Source: Clostridia bacterium
Lineage (GTDB): Bacteria; Bacillota; Clostridia; Oscillospirales; Acutalibacteraceae
Reading direction: 5' to 3'
DNA: 64,000 bases
Assembly: GCA_017522225.1 (NCBI GenBank)
Contig: JAFWZR010000015.1
Span: 62,001 to 126,000, forward strand
Position 1 is the stretch's first letter. Every line of letters begins with the position of its first letter. Below the pieces are notes generated by a model, which did not search any database, was not told the origin of the DNA, and was given only the letters and a program-made list of their open reading frames with translations. Made by a program: the position numbers and the translations under genes. Positions 8,383 through 16,763 of this stretch are shown here, piece by piece.

Positions 8383-8730
8383 ATGGACGCACTTAAGTTA
8401 ATCGCACAGGACAGCCTCAAGCCTGAGGTTTCCGAAGCAATCAAAGTCGGTAACACTGTTAAAATCTGGGTTAAGATTCGCGAAGGCGAAAGAGAAAGAC
8501 TCCAGGCTTTTGAAGGTACAGTAATCGCTCGTAAGGGCAGCGGTGTTTCCGAGACCTTTACTGTTCGTCGTGTATCTTACGGCGTTGGTGTTGAGAGAGT
8601 CTTCCCGATTCACTCCCCCAATGTTGATAAGGTAGAGCTTATCAGAACAGGTAAGGTACGCAGAAGCAAGCTCTACTATCTGCGTGACAGAGTCGGTAAG
8701 GCTGCAAAGGTTAAGCAGCAGATCGGCTAA
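8383..8730 (+). CDS. rplS: 50S ribosomal protein L19
   Basis: A 115-residue L19, which sits at the 30S-50S interface. The conserved stretches [23 protein letters not shown] and [21 protein letters not shown] are present, ending in [19 protein letters not shown] 8383 is preceded by GGGAGGTGTCTGTA; longer in-frame starts upstream lie in the leader and are not supported. It is followed by a clear terminator at 8763. Confidence 0.96.
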   Translation: MDALKLIAQDSLKPEVSEAIKVGNTVKIWVKIREGERERLQAFEGTVIARKGSGVSETFTVRRVSYGVGVERVFPIHSPNVDKVELIRTGKVRRSKLYYLRDRVGKAAKVKQQIG

Positions 8731-8762
8731 TAATCAAGAGCTGAGGGTACGCAACGTACCGT

Positions 8763-8803
8763 GGGGTATGGGAGGCTTTCGCTTCACCATGCCCCTTTTC
8801 TTT
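8763..8803 (+). terminator. Intrinsic terminator after rplS
   Basis: GGGGTATGG pairs with CCATGCCCC (one G-T wobble) and is followed by TTTTCTTT. Confidence 0.8.
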
Positions 8804-8841
8804 ACAACTGATTCTTATTTATATATACCGGAGGTAACGCT

Positions 8842-9465
8842 ATGTTTTTAAGCAAGCGTCGCGTTCAGCTTGAACGTACTGAATACCTTACAGACGGAAT
8901 GACACCTGAGCAGGCAAAAAAACACAAGACAAAGTGGCTTCGCATTTTTGACCTGTGCAGCTCGGTTGCAACTGCAATCATCATCATTTTTGTTGTGTTC
9001 ACTTTCGTCTGCCGTCCGACAAGCGTTGTCGGCACTTCCATGGTCCCGACTCTGCAGAACGGTGACTGGCTTATCACTATGCCTAAAAGTGAGTATGTCT
9101 ACGGTGACATCGTTGTTGTAACACAGCCTAACGTTCACAACGAGCCGCTTATCAAGCGTGTTATTGCGGTTGAGGGTCAGACAGTTGACATCAACTTCAC
9201 CTCAGGTCAGGTTTTCGTCAACGGTGTCGAGCTTCACGAGGATTATATTGCTGACCTTACACACACCTCTTCGGATGTGTCATTCCCGCTTGTTGTTCCG
9301 AAGGGCAAGGTATTTGTTATGGGTGACAACCGTAACCATTCATCCGACAGCCGAACAAGCGGTGTCGGATTTATCGATACAAGATACATTCTCGGTAAGG
9401 CAACCTTCAGAATTCTGCCTTTCGGTGAATTTGATATTTACGAAAATTTTAACCCCGGTGAATAA
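8842..9465 (+). CDS. lepB: Signal peptidase I (Ser-Lys type), first copy
   Basis: A 207-residue bacterial-type signal peptidase that removes Sec and Tat signal peptides outside the membrane. A cytoplasmic N-terminus of about 35 residues leads into one membrane helix (IIIIFVVFTFVC). The catalytic serine is S66 in GTSMVPTL and the general base is K105 in PLIKRVIA; the MGDNRNHSSDSR box is also intact. GGAGG precedes ATG 8842. A second, closely similar copy starts 2 bases after its stop, so this is a tandem duplication. Confidence 0.95.
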   Translation: MFLSKRRVQLERTEYLTDGMTPEQAKKHKTKWLRIFDLCSSVATAIIIIFVVFTFVCRPTSVVGTSMVPTLQNGDWLITMPKSEYVYGDIVVVTQPNVHNEPLIKRVIAVEGQTVDINFTSGQVFVNGVELHEDYIADLTHTSSDVSFPLVVPKGKVFVMGDNRNHSSDSRTSGVGFIDTRYILGKATFRILPFGEFDIYENFNPGE

Positions 9466-9467
9466 TT

Positions 9468-10037
9468 ATGGAAAACGCAGCTCCCGTTAACGAAACAACT
9501 GAACAGAAAAAAGAAAAGTACGGGTTTGTAAACTTTGTTTACGATATGGTTTCGATTTTTGCTACCGCCATGGTGATGATTGCGGTTCTTTTTACCTTTG
9601 TGATTCGTTTTGTAGGTGTTGACGGCGACTCTATGGAGCCCACACTTCAGAACAATGACTGGCTTATCGTGTCCGCCTTCAATCCGGAAATCGAGCACGG
9701 TGACATCGTAATCAGCACTCAGCCCAACGCCTTTGACGAGCCTCTTGTAAAAAGAGTTATCGCAAAGGGCGGTCAGACTGTGGACATCGACTTTGAAACC
9801 GGTGCGGTTTATGTTGACGATGTTCTGCTTGACGAGCCGTACATCGCAGACCTTACGCACACCTCGGAGGGTGTCACCTTCCCGTTGATTGTTCCCGAGG
9901 GAACACTTTTCCTGATGGGAGATAACCGTAACGACTCGACAGACAGCCGTTCACCTATGGTCGGTTGTGTTGACGAAAGGTATGTTCTCGGTGTTGTTCA
10001 GTACCGTATTATGCCTGAATTTACAAAATTTAATTAA
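9468..10037 (+). CDS. lepB: Signal peptidase I (Ser-Lys type), second copy
   Basis: A 189-residue paralogue of the preceding gene with one N-terminal membrane segment (FATAMVMIAVLFTFVIRFVG). The catalytic pair is S55 in GDSMEPTL and K95 in PLVKRVIA, and MGDNRNDSTDSR is intact. The shared YIADLTHTS and FPL(I/V)VP segments show a local duplication followed by divergence in the N-terminal tail. Both copies look active and are probably co-transcribed; different substrate preference is an inference. Confidence 0.95.
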   Translation: MENAAPVNETTEQKKEKYGFVNFVYDMVSIFATAMVMIAVLFTFVIRFVGVDGDSMEPTLQNNDWLIVSAFNPEIEHGDIVISTQPNAFDEPLVKRVIAKGGQTVDIDFETGAVYVDDVLLDEPYIADLTHTSEGVTFPLIVPEGTLFLMGDNRNDSTDSRSPMVGCVDERYVLGVVQYRIMPEFTKFN

Positions 10038-10047
10038 CAAATATTCA

Positions 10048-10076
10048 GGGGGCTTATTACAAAAGCTCCCGTTTTT
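10048..10076 (+). terminator. Intrinsic terminator after lepB pair
   Basis: GGGGGCTT pairs with AAGCTCCC (one wobble) and is followed by GTTTTT. The downstream rbgA start is only 19 bases away, so read-through is likely. Confidence 0.6.
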
Positions 10077-10094
10077 ACAATACAGGAGAAAACT

Positions 10095-10961
10095 ATGAGT
10101 GATTATCAGAAGCAGACCGTTCAATGGTTTCCCGGTCATATGGCAAAGACACGCAGACTTATCAAGGAAAGTCTGTCCCGCGTGGACTGCGTAACGGAAA
10201 TTCTTGACGCAAGAATTCCCCTTGCAAGCCGTAATCCCGAAATTGAAGAAATAACCGCAAAAAAGCCGCGTATCATCCTTCTTAACAAATGTGATATGGC
10301 GGATGAAAAAGTGACTGCAGACTGGATAAAATATTTTAAGGCACAGGGTGCGGAAGCGCTGGCTGTTGACTGCAGAACAGGTAAGGGACTTAACGGCTAT
10401 CACGCACTTGTGCGTAAGGTTCTTGCAGACAAAATTGAAGCTAACAACGCCCGCGGAATGGTCGGTAAGGCACTGCGCGTTATGGTTGTGGGTATTCCGA
10501 ACACGGGTAAATCCTCTTTTATCAACAAAATGGCGGGCAGAGTCCGTGCAAAGGTTGCCGACAAGCCCGGTGTTACAACAAGCAACCAATGGTTTTTCAT
10601 CGGTAACGGTATCGAGCTGCTCGACACTCCCGGTGTTCTCTGGCCAAAATTTGACGATCCTGTTGTAGGTGACAAGCTCGCTTTCATCGGATCCGTGAAG
10701 GATTCCGTTCTCGACATTGAAACGATGGCTGTGCGTCTTATCGACGTGCTTCGTGACGGCTACCCCGACCGCCTTGCAGAAAGATACAAAATCTCTGACT
10801 TTGAGGATTTGCAGTCGTGGGAAATTCTCGAGCTTATCGGCAGAAAAAGAGGTATGCTCATAAGCGGCGGCGAAGTGAACACGGAAAGAGCATCAGTTAT
10901 GCTTCTTGATGAGTACCGCGGAGGTAAGCTAGGCAGAATCTCCATGGAATTTCCAAAATAA
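10095..10961 (+). CDS. rbgA: Ribosome biogenesis GTPase RbgA (YlqF)
   Basis: A 288-residue circularly permuted GTPase needed for late 50S assembly. The G-motif order is permuted as expected: NKCD (64-67) comes first, then the P-loop GIPNTGKS (133-140), then DTPG (177-180). The N-terminal QWFPGHMAKTRR segment is diagnostic for RbgA. AGGAGAA precedes the ATG. The position after rplS and signal peptidase genes matches the conserved rplS-lepB-ylqF order of many Firmicutes. Confidence 0.95.
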   Translation: MSDYQKQTVQWFPGHMAKTRRLIKESLSRVDCVTEILDARIPLASRNPEIEEITAKKPRIILLNKCDMADEKVTADWIKYFKAQGAEALAVDCRTGKGLNGYHALVRKVLADKIEANNARGMVGKALRVMVVGIPNTGKSSFINKMAGRVRAKVADKPGVTTSNQWFFIGNGIELLDTPGVLWPKFDDPVVGDKLAFIGSVKDSVLDIETMAVRLIDVLRDGYPDRLAERYKISDFEDLQSWEILELIGRKRGMLISGGEVNTERASVMLLDEYRGGKLGRISMEFPK

Positions 10962-11062
10962 CATTAAAAACCAAATTTATAAATTTATTTTTGATTAGTT
11001 CACAAATTAGACAAAATAAGACTTATAATAATAATTGAAAGTATAAATTGGAGGGAAAGACT

Positions 11063-11764
11063 ATGGCAACAGAAAAAATTCTTGTAGTTGACGATGACAA
11101 CAATATATGCGAATTGCTTCGACTCTACCTCGAAAAAGAGGGTTATGCCGTAAGCCTTGCTCACACAGGTATGCAGGCTATACGCGTGTTTACAGAGCAG
11201 CAGCCCGACCTTATGCTCCTTGATATTATGCTCCCCGAGCTTGACGGTTGGCAGGTATGCCGTGAAATCAGAAAAAATTCCGACAAGCCTATAATTATGC
11301 TCACTGCAAAGGGCGAAACCTTTGATAAGGTTCTCGGTCTTGAGCTTGGTGCAGACGACTATATCACAAAGCCGTTTGAAGCCAAAGAGGTTCTTGCAAG
11401 AATCAAGGCTGTTCTCCGCCGTTCTGCAAACTCAGTGCGTGCCGAGGCAGCGGAGGAAATCAAGCAGGTTTCGTACGACAATCTCACAATCAACCTTACA
11501 AACTACGAGCTTACGGTCAAGGGTAAGCGTGTGGACGCTCCCCCGAAGGAAATGGAGCTTCTTTACCACCTTGCAAGCAACCCGAACAGAGTTTTCACCC
11601 GTGACCAGCTTCTTGATGAGGTGTGGGGCTTTGATTACTACGGTGACAGCCGTACGGTTGACGTTCACGTTAAGAGAATCCGTGAAAAGCTTGAGGATGT
11701 TTCCGACAAATGGGAGCTCAGAACCGTATGGAGTGTCGGTTATAAATTTGAAACCAAGGACTGA
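11063..11764 (+). CDS. OmpR/PhoB-family response regulator
   Basis: A 233-residue regulator. The receiver domain has the acidic pair (VVDDDNN), phospho-acceptor D54 in LMLLDIMLP, and the conserved lysine in DDYITKPF. The C-terminal winged helix (LTNYELTVKGK...EMELLYHLASNPNRVFTR...GDSRTVDVHVKRIREKLE) binds DNA. ATG 11063 is used because GGAGGGAAAG precedes it. The cognate kinase begins 6 bases after the stop. The input signal is unknown; co-location with an HtrA protease suggests envelope stress. Confidence 0.93.
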   Translation: MATEKILVVDDDNNICELLRLYLEKEGYAVSLAHTGMQAIRVFTEQQPDLMLLDIMLPELDGWQVCREIRKNSDKPIIMLTAKGETFDKVLGLELGADDYITKPFEAKEVLARIKAVLRRSANSVRAEAAEEIKQVSYDNLTINLTNYELTVKGKRVDAPPKEMELLYHLASNPNRVFTRDQLLDEVWGFDYYGDSRTVDVHVKRIREKLEDVSDKWELRTVWSVGYKFETKD

Positions 11765-11770
11765 TAGTCT

Positions 11771-13270
11771 ATGGGCAACCGCAAAATAAAAAGTGGAACA
11801 AAGATTTTCCGGAAATACCTGATGGTTATAACATCGGTTATCCTTGCAAGTGTTATTTTGCTTTGCACGGTTTACCTTTTTCTTGTTACCCGCCACTGGA
11901 ATTCCGAACAGATCGATACACTTCAGCACAATTCAAACATAATAGCTCAGAATGCACAGGATGTTCTTGTCCGTTTTAATCCCGGTGAACAGGGTACGCA
12001 GACGGACATCACTCCCCTTTCGGTGATATGCAACACCATGCGAATTATGTCCGAGGCGATTGATGCAGACATTTTCATTACAGATATGAACGGCAAGGTT
12101 GTTGTATGTAAGGAAATGATCGACGAAAGGTTCAATTTCTCGGGTGAACACCGCTGTATGCTGCACGACCGTTACCGTATCAGTCCCGATATAATCGAAA
12201 AAGCATCGGTCGGTAACTTTGTTGACACATCACGGCTCGGCGGAACTTTCATAAACAATCAGATTACCTCTGCCTCGCCCATTGTTTTCAACAACAAGCC
12301 TGTTGCAATTGTTTTTGCAACCGAGCCTATTACAATGAGCTGGTACAGCTACGCAAAGCGTATAATGGAGGTTTTCCTTTCTGCCGCACTTCTTGCTCTT
12401 GTGGTTTCTTTCCTTATGGTTTACTTCCTTTCCTACCGTTTTACACGGCCGCTTAAGGAAATGTCAACCGCAATACGCCACTATGCCGAGGGTGACTTCA
12501 GCTATAAGGTAAAGGTCAGGGGCAACGATGAGGTTGCCGAGCTGGCACAGGCTTTCAACAGTATGGCGCAGTCGCTTTCGTCACAGGAAAGCTCAAGAAG
12601 AAGCTTTGTTGCAAACGTTTCGCACGAGCTTAAAACTCCGATGACCTCAATCGGCGGTTTTATTGACGGTATTCTTGACGGCACAATCAGCGAGGACAAG
12701 CACGACTATTATCTGCGCATTGTTTCCGATGAGGTCAAGCGTCTTTCGCGCCTTGTGACGGGTATGCTGAATATGTCAAAAATTGAAGCGGGCGAAATGC
12801 AGATAAACGTCAGAAGCTTTGACCTGAGTGCAGATATTTTCAAAACTCTTCTGAGCTTTGAGAAAAAAATAAACGATAAATCCATTGAGATTGTCGGACT
12901 TGATACGATGCAGAGCATCACCGTCAACGCAGACGAGGATATGCTGATGCAGGTTATCTATAATCTTATTGATAATGCAGTCAAGTTCACGCCCAACGGC
13001 GGATATATATTTATAAAAGACTATAAGGACAGCGAAAAAACCTTTGTCAGCATACGCAACAGCGGTGACGGCATCGAGCGTGATGAATTGCCGAAAGTTT
13101 TTGAGCGTTTTTATAAAATTGACCGTTCAAGAAGCTTTGATGTCAAGGGTGCAGGTCTCGGCCTCTTCCTTTGCAAAAGTATAATCGAGCTTCACGGCGG
13201 TGAAATAAGGGTAGACAGTAAGGTCGGCGAATACACAGAATTTGCCTTCTGGATTCCCAATAATATTTAA
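11771..13270 (+). CDS. Sensor histidine kinase
   Basis: A 499-residue membrane kinase. A first membrane segment (about 18-40) is followed by an extracellular sensor region of roughly 155 residues and a second membrane segment (about 200-221). A HAMP linker (RFTRPLKEMSTAIRHYAEGD) leads to a HisKA domain with H285 in VANVSHELKTP, then an ATPase domain with N, G1 (DGIERDELP) and G2 (GAGLGLFLC) boxes. It is paired with the regulator just upstream and followed 32 bases later by an HtrA-type protease, a likely regulon member. Confidence 0.93.
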   Translation: MGNRKIKSGTKIFRKYLMVITSVILASVILLCTVYLFLVTRHWNSEQIDTLQHNSNIIAQNAQDVLVRFNPGEQGTQTDITPLSVICNTMRIMSEAIDADIFITDMNGKVVVCKEMIDERFNFSGEHRCMLHDRYRISPDIIEKASVGNFVDTSRLGGTFINNQITSASPIVFNNKPVAIVFATEPITMSWYSYAKRIMEVFLSAALLALVVSFLMVYFLSYRFTRPLKEMSTAIRHYAEGDFSYKVKVRGNDEVAELAQAFNSMAQSLSSQESSRRSFVANVSHELKTPMTSIGGFIDGILDGTISEDKHDYYLRIVSDEVKRLSRLVTGMLNMSKIEAGEMQINVRSFDLSADIFKTLLSFEKKINDKSIEIVGLDTMQSITVNADEDMLMQVIYNLIDNAVKFTPNGGYIFIKDYKDSEKTFVSIRNSGDGIERDELPKVFERFYKIDRSRSFDVKGAGLGLFLCKSIIELHGGEIRVDSKVGEYTEFAFWIPNNI

Positions 13271-13302
13271 AAATCATCTCGCAAGAGACAGGAGGAAAAT
13301 AT

Positions 13303-14811
13303 ATGAGTGACGAGAGAGGTTTTATCCCCGAAGAGGAAACCAACAGCTCATCCCGACAGAATAATGTAAACGACGGCACATATCATTACGGCCGTCAGTA
13401 TTACGAAGAGCATAAGACGGACGGCAACTTCAGTCAGTTCCGCGATCCCGTTGAAGAGGACATTCCAAAGGTGGAGGCAGAGCCTGCTTACAGTCCTTAT
13501 TCAAATCAGGATTATTCACAGAACACATATTATTCTGCACCGCAGAATTCCGATCAGGAGCCTGAAAAGAAGAAAAAGAGCAAGGGCTTCAAGGGCTTTA
13601 TGATAGCTGTTGTTGCAATTATTGTGTGTGTGGCTCTGCTTATCGGTATTTATCCGAAGCTTGCAGGTAACAAAAACGATAATCCTTCCGTTAAGGGTGA
13701 CGATACAACTCTCAACATCAGCGACGTACCGTCAATTGATAAAAGCTCAGAAAGTCTTTCTACAATTGAGATTGCCGAAAACGCTGAAAAAATCAATGTA
13801 GGCATCCTCATTTACGGCAAGGTTCAGTCCTTCCTCTCCAACTCAACAAATTCGCTTGTAGGCGAAGGCTCGGGCATTATTATGAGTGAGGATAAGAGCG
13901 GTAAATACACTTACATTCTCACCTGCGCCCACGTCATCAAGGAAGCAGGCACAGACGGATACACTATCACTGTTCAGGATTCCGAGGGCAACACTTATGA
14001 CGGTATTCTTGTCGGCTTTGATTTAAAGACCGATATCGGTGTTATCAAAATTGCTAAAACAGGTCTTACAAAGGCTGACTTCGGTGATTCCTCAACTCTT
14101 CGCAAGGGTCAGAAGGTATACGCTATCGGCAACCCCGGCGGTATGGAGTTTTTCGGTTCCTTCACAGATGGTATGATTTCTTCAATCGACCGTCCCATCA
14201 GCAGTGAAAGCGGATACGAAATGAACTGTATCCAGCATACAACTCCGATTAACTCAGGTAACTCGGGCGGTGCTCTTCTTAACGAATTCGGTCAGGTTAT
14301 CGGTATCAACTCGTCAAAGATTGTAAGCACAGGCTACGAGGGTATGGCTTTCACAATTCCCATCACGGATGCTAAGCCGATTATTGACGACATTATCGCA
14401 AACGGTTATGTTACTGACAGACCAAAGCTCGGTATCTCCTACACTCCTGCAATGCAGTATCAGCAGTTTGCAATGATAATCAAGCTCAAGGATCTTCCTG
14501 CAGGCTCACTTATCATCAGAGAGATTAATCCCGACAGCTCACTTGCTAAAACTGAGGCTGAGGTTTATGACCTTATTATTGCCGTTAACGGTGAAAAACT
14601 CGACACGGCAGACGTGCTTCTTGACAAGATTGAAAACGGCAAGGTCGGCGACCAGCTGAAGTTCACTCTCTGCAGAATCATTGATGATAACTACAGAATT
14701 GAGGAATTTGAGGTTACTGCAACTCTTGTTGAGGACACAGGCACAAGCACCGAAACTCAGGAGCAAACAACTCAGAATTACTGGGAACAGTATTTCAATA
14801 ACGGATTCTAA
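13303..14811 (+). CDS. HtrA/DegP-type membrane-anchored serine protease with PDZ domain
   Basis: A 502-residue quality-control protease. The N-terminal 98 residues are hydrophilic and Tyr/Asn-rich, followed by one membrane helix (about 99-117), so the protease faces outward. The trypsin-like triad is H210 (TCAHV), D244 (KTDIGV) and S321 (INSGNSGGALL). A C-terminal PDZ domain follows (INPDSSLAKTEAEVYDLIIAVNGE). A long cytoplasmic tail before the helix is common in Firmicutes HtrA. It follows the two-component system in the same direction and ends at a terminator. Confidence 0.93.
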   Translation: MSDERGFIPEEETNSSSRQNNVNDGTYHYGRQYYEEHKTDGNFSQFRDPVEEDIPKVEAEPAYSPYSNQDYSQNTYYSAPQNSDQEPEKKKKSKGFKGFMIAVVAIIVCVALLIGIYPKLAGNKNDNPSVKGDDTTLNISDVPSIDKSSESLSTIEIAENAEKINVGILIYGKVQSFLSNSTNSLVGEGSGIIMSEDKSGKYTYILTCAHVIKEAGTDGYTITVQDSEGNTYDGILVGFDLKTDIGVIKIAKTGLTKADFGDSSTLRKGQKVYAIGNPGGMEFFGSFTDGMISSIDRPISSESGYEMNCIQHTTPINSGNSGGALLNEFGQVIGINSSKIVSTGYEGMAFTIPITDAKPIIDDIIANGYVTDRPKLGISYTPAMQYQQFAMIIKLKDLPAGSLIIREINPDSSLAKTEAEVYDLIIAVNGEKLDTADVLLDKIENGKVGDQLKFTLCRIIDDNYRIEEFEVTATLVEDTGTSTETQEQTTQNYWEQYFNNGF

Positions 14812-14819
14812 ATAACACA

Positions 14820-14850
14820 GGCACTCACCACTACGGGTGGGTGCCTTTTT
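14820..14850 (+). terminator. Intrinsic terminator after htrA-type gene
   Basis: GGCACTCACC pairs with GGGTGGGTGCC across a short loop and is followed by TTTTT. Confidence 0.85.
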
Positions 14851-14865
14851 AAAAGGGGTATAAAA

Positions 14866-15825
14866 ATGTACGACGTAATATCTCTGGGCGAAATACTCAT
14901 TGATTTTACCTCACAGGGTAAAAATACAGACGGACAAAGACTTTTTGCACAGAATGCGGGCGGTGCACCTGCCAATGTTGCCGTTGCGGTTGCAAGACTC
15001 GGAGGCGACGCAGCCTTTATAGGCAAGACGGGTGCTGATATGCACGGCAGATTTCTCAGATCAACGCTTGAAAGCAACGGTGTCGACTGTACTTATCTTT
15101 ATGAAGACAAAAATCATTTCACGACACTCGCCTTTGTTGACCTGAAGGATAACGGAGAAAGGGAATTTTCCTTTGCCCGTATGCACGGTGCAGACAAGAT
15201 GCTTACAAAAGATGAGGTTCCTGAAGATATAATAAAGTCAGGCAGAATTTTTCATTTCGGCTCAGTGTCGCTTACCGATGAGCCGTCACGCTCAGCAACG
15301 CTTTACGCTGCGGAGTGTGCAAAAAACGCAGGTGTTATTGTTGCCTATGACCCGAATTACAGGGCATCCTTATGGAAAAACGAAAAAACGGCAAAAAAAG
15401 AAATGCGCAATGCATTGAAATTTGCCGATATGGTAAAAATATCCGAAGAGGAAACAGAGCTTCTTACCGATGAAACAGACTTTGAAAAAGCGGCAGAAAG
15501 GCTGATTGACAGCGGAGTTAAAATTGCCGTGGTCACACTCGGTGAAAAGGGTGCTTATGTAAGAACAAAGGACGGCGGAAAATTTGTTGAAGGATTTAAA
15601 GCAAATGCTGTTGACTGCACAGGTGCCGGCGATGCCTTCTGGGGCGCGTTTTTGGTTTGGTTTGCAAAATTCAAGAAGTTTCCGGACGAAATTACTCTTG
15701 AAAATGCCGCATTTTTTACCAACTTCGGCAATTCTGCAGGAAGCCTTTGCGTAGAAAAATACGGAGCTATTCCGTCTTTACCCTATCAGCTCAATGTAGT
15801 AGAAAGAATTGTCAATAAAAAGTAA
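14866..15825 (+). CDS. PfkB-family carbohydrate kinase (fructokinase-like)
   Basis: A 319-residue ribokinase-family sugar kinase. The N-terminal signature (AGGAPANVAVAVARLGG) and the C-terminal anion-hole motif DCTGAGDAFWGAF, with catalytic D256, are intact. The pattern fits fructokinase-like members (about 320 residues, GEILIDF start), but the sugar cannot be read from sequence alone. AAGGGG precedes the ATG. Terminators on both sides suggest a single-gene unit. Confidence 0.88.
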   Translation: MYDVISLGEILIDFTSQGKNTDGQRLFAQNAGGAPANVAVAVARLGGDAAFIGKTGADMHGRFLRSTLESNGVDCTYLYEDKNHFTTLAFVDLKDNGEREFSFARMHGADKMLTKDEVPEDIIKSGRIFHFGSVSLTDEPSRSATLYAAECAKNAGVIVAYDPNYRASLWKNEKTAKKEMRNALKFADMVKISEEETELLTDETDFEKAAERLIDSGVKIAVVTLGEKGAYVRTKDGGKFVEGFKANAVDCTGAGDAFWGAFLVWFAKFKKFPDEITLENAAFFTNFGNSAGSLCVEKYGAIPSLPYQLNVVERIVNKK

Positions 15826-15856
15826 CCGGATTCTTAAAAATCCGGTTTTCTTTTTT
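15824..15856 (+). terminator. Intrinsic terminator after PfkB kinase
   Basis: AACCGGATT pairs with AATCCGGTT and is followed by TTCTTTTTT. Confidence 0.85.
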
Positions 15857-15859
15857 CAA

Positions 15860-15889
15860 TTGACTTCATCCTATTAAATGTGGTATTAT
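15860..15889 (+). promoter_or_regulatory. Promoter of polysaccharide ABC exporter
   Basis: TTGACT (15860-15865) and TATTAT (15884-15889) with an 18-base spacer, directly after the preceding terminator. Confidence 0.6.
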
Positions 15890-15930
15890 AAATTGATTAA
15901 ATGTACAAATAAATGTAGAGGATGAGAAAG

Positions 15931-16749
15931 TTGAGAAAAACTGTTATTGAACCTAACGGCCGTAACTTTCAGTATTGGAAGGATATCTGGAATTACAGAG
16001 AGCTCGCTCTGAACTTTGCAAAACGAGATGTAACCGTCCGCTATAAGCAGACACGAATCGGTCTTGGTTGGGCTGTAATTGCCCCGATTATTAATGTTTT
16101 TGTTATGACATTTATTTTCGGTAACCTTGCAGGACTTGAATCTGACGGTAATGCTCCTTATTTTGTAATGGTTTATGCAGGAACAATTCCATGGGGTCTC
16201 TTCTCAAAGGCAATTACCAGCGTCTCAAGTACCTTTATAACTAATGCCGATATTATGAAAAAGGTTTATTTTCCGAGATTAATATCTCCTATCGGCACTT
16301 CTATCGCCCATGTTATTGACAGCCTTGTTGCACTGAGCATCCTTTTAATAATGATGCTTATTATGGGATATTTTCCTTCTGTAAAATTTTTACTTTTCCC
16401 TGTTTTCTTCCTTATTTGTCTTTTGCTTGGCTCGTCACTCGGTCTTTTCCTTTCTTCATTCAATGTAAAATGGCGTGACCTTTCACAGATTATCCCGTTC
16501 GCAATTTCTGTAGGTCAGTATCTCACCCCTGTTGCTTATTCAATTGATTCAATTCCCGAGAATTTCCGTTTAATCTATTCTCTCAATCCTGCAACAGGTG
16601 CTATCAATGCATTCAAATGGTGCCTTATAAAGGATATGCCGTTTGATTGGACATCCTTTATTATTACAATCGTGTGGATTATTTTCCTCTTTCCTATCGG
16701 CATATACTTTTTCAGAAAAACAGAACGTACATTTGTTGATATAGTCTGA
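15931..16749 (+). CDS. ABC-2 type polysaccharide export permease (Wzm/TagG-like)
   Basis: A roughly 272-residue permease with six predicted membrane segments. The entry region (YRELALNFAKRDVTVRYKQTRIGLGWAVIAP) is the hallmark of Wzm/TagG/RfbA-type exporters of polysaccharides or teichoic acid. A TTG at 15931 is preceded by GAGG with 9-base spacing; the in-frame ATG at 15922 abuts that site and is less likely. The partner ATPase follows 14 bases later. No glycosyltransferases are nearby, so the exported polymer is unknown. Confidence 0.88.
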   Translation: MRKTVIEPNGRNFQYWKDIWNYRELALNFAKRDVTVRYKQTRIGLGWAVIAPIINVFVMTFIFGNLAGLESDGNAPYFVMVYAGTIPWGLFSKAITSVSSTFITNADIMKKVYFPRLISPIGTSIAHVIDSLVALSILLIMMLIMGYFPSVKFLLFPVFFLICLLLGSSLGLFLSSFNVKWRDLSQIIPFAISVGQYLTPVAYSIDSIPENFRLIYSLNPATGAINAFKWCLIKDMPFDWTSFIITIVWIIFLFPIGIYFFRKTERTFVDIV

Positions 16750-16763
16750 TGTGAGGTATTCTT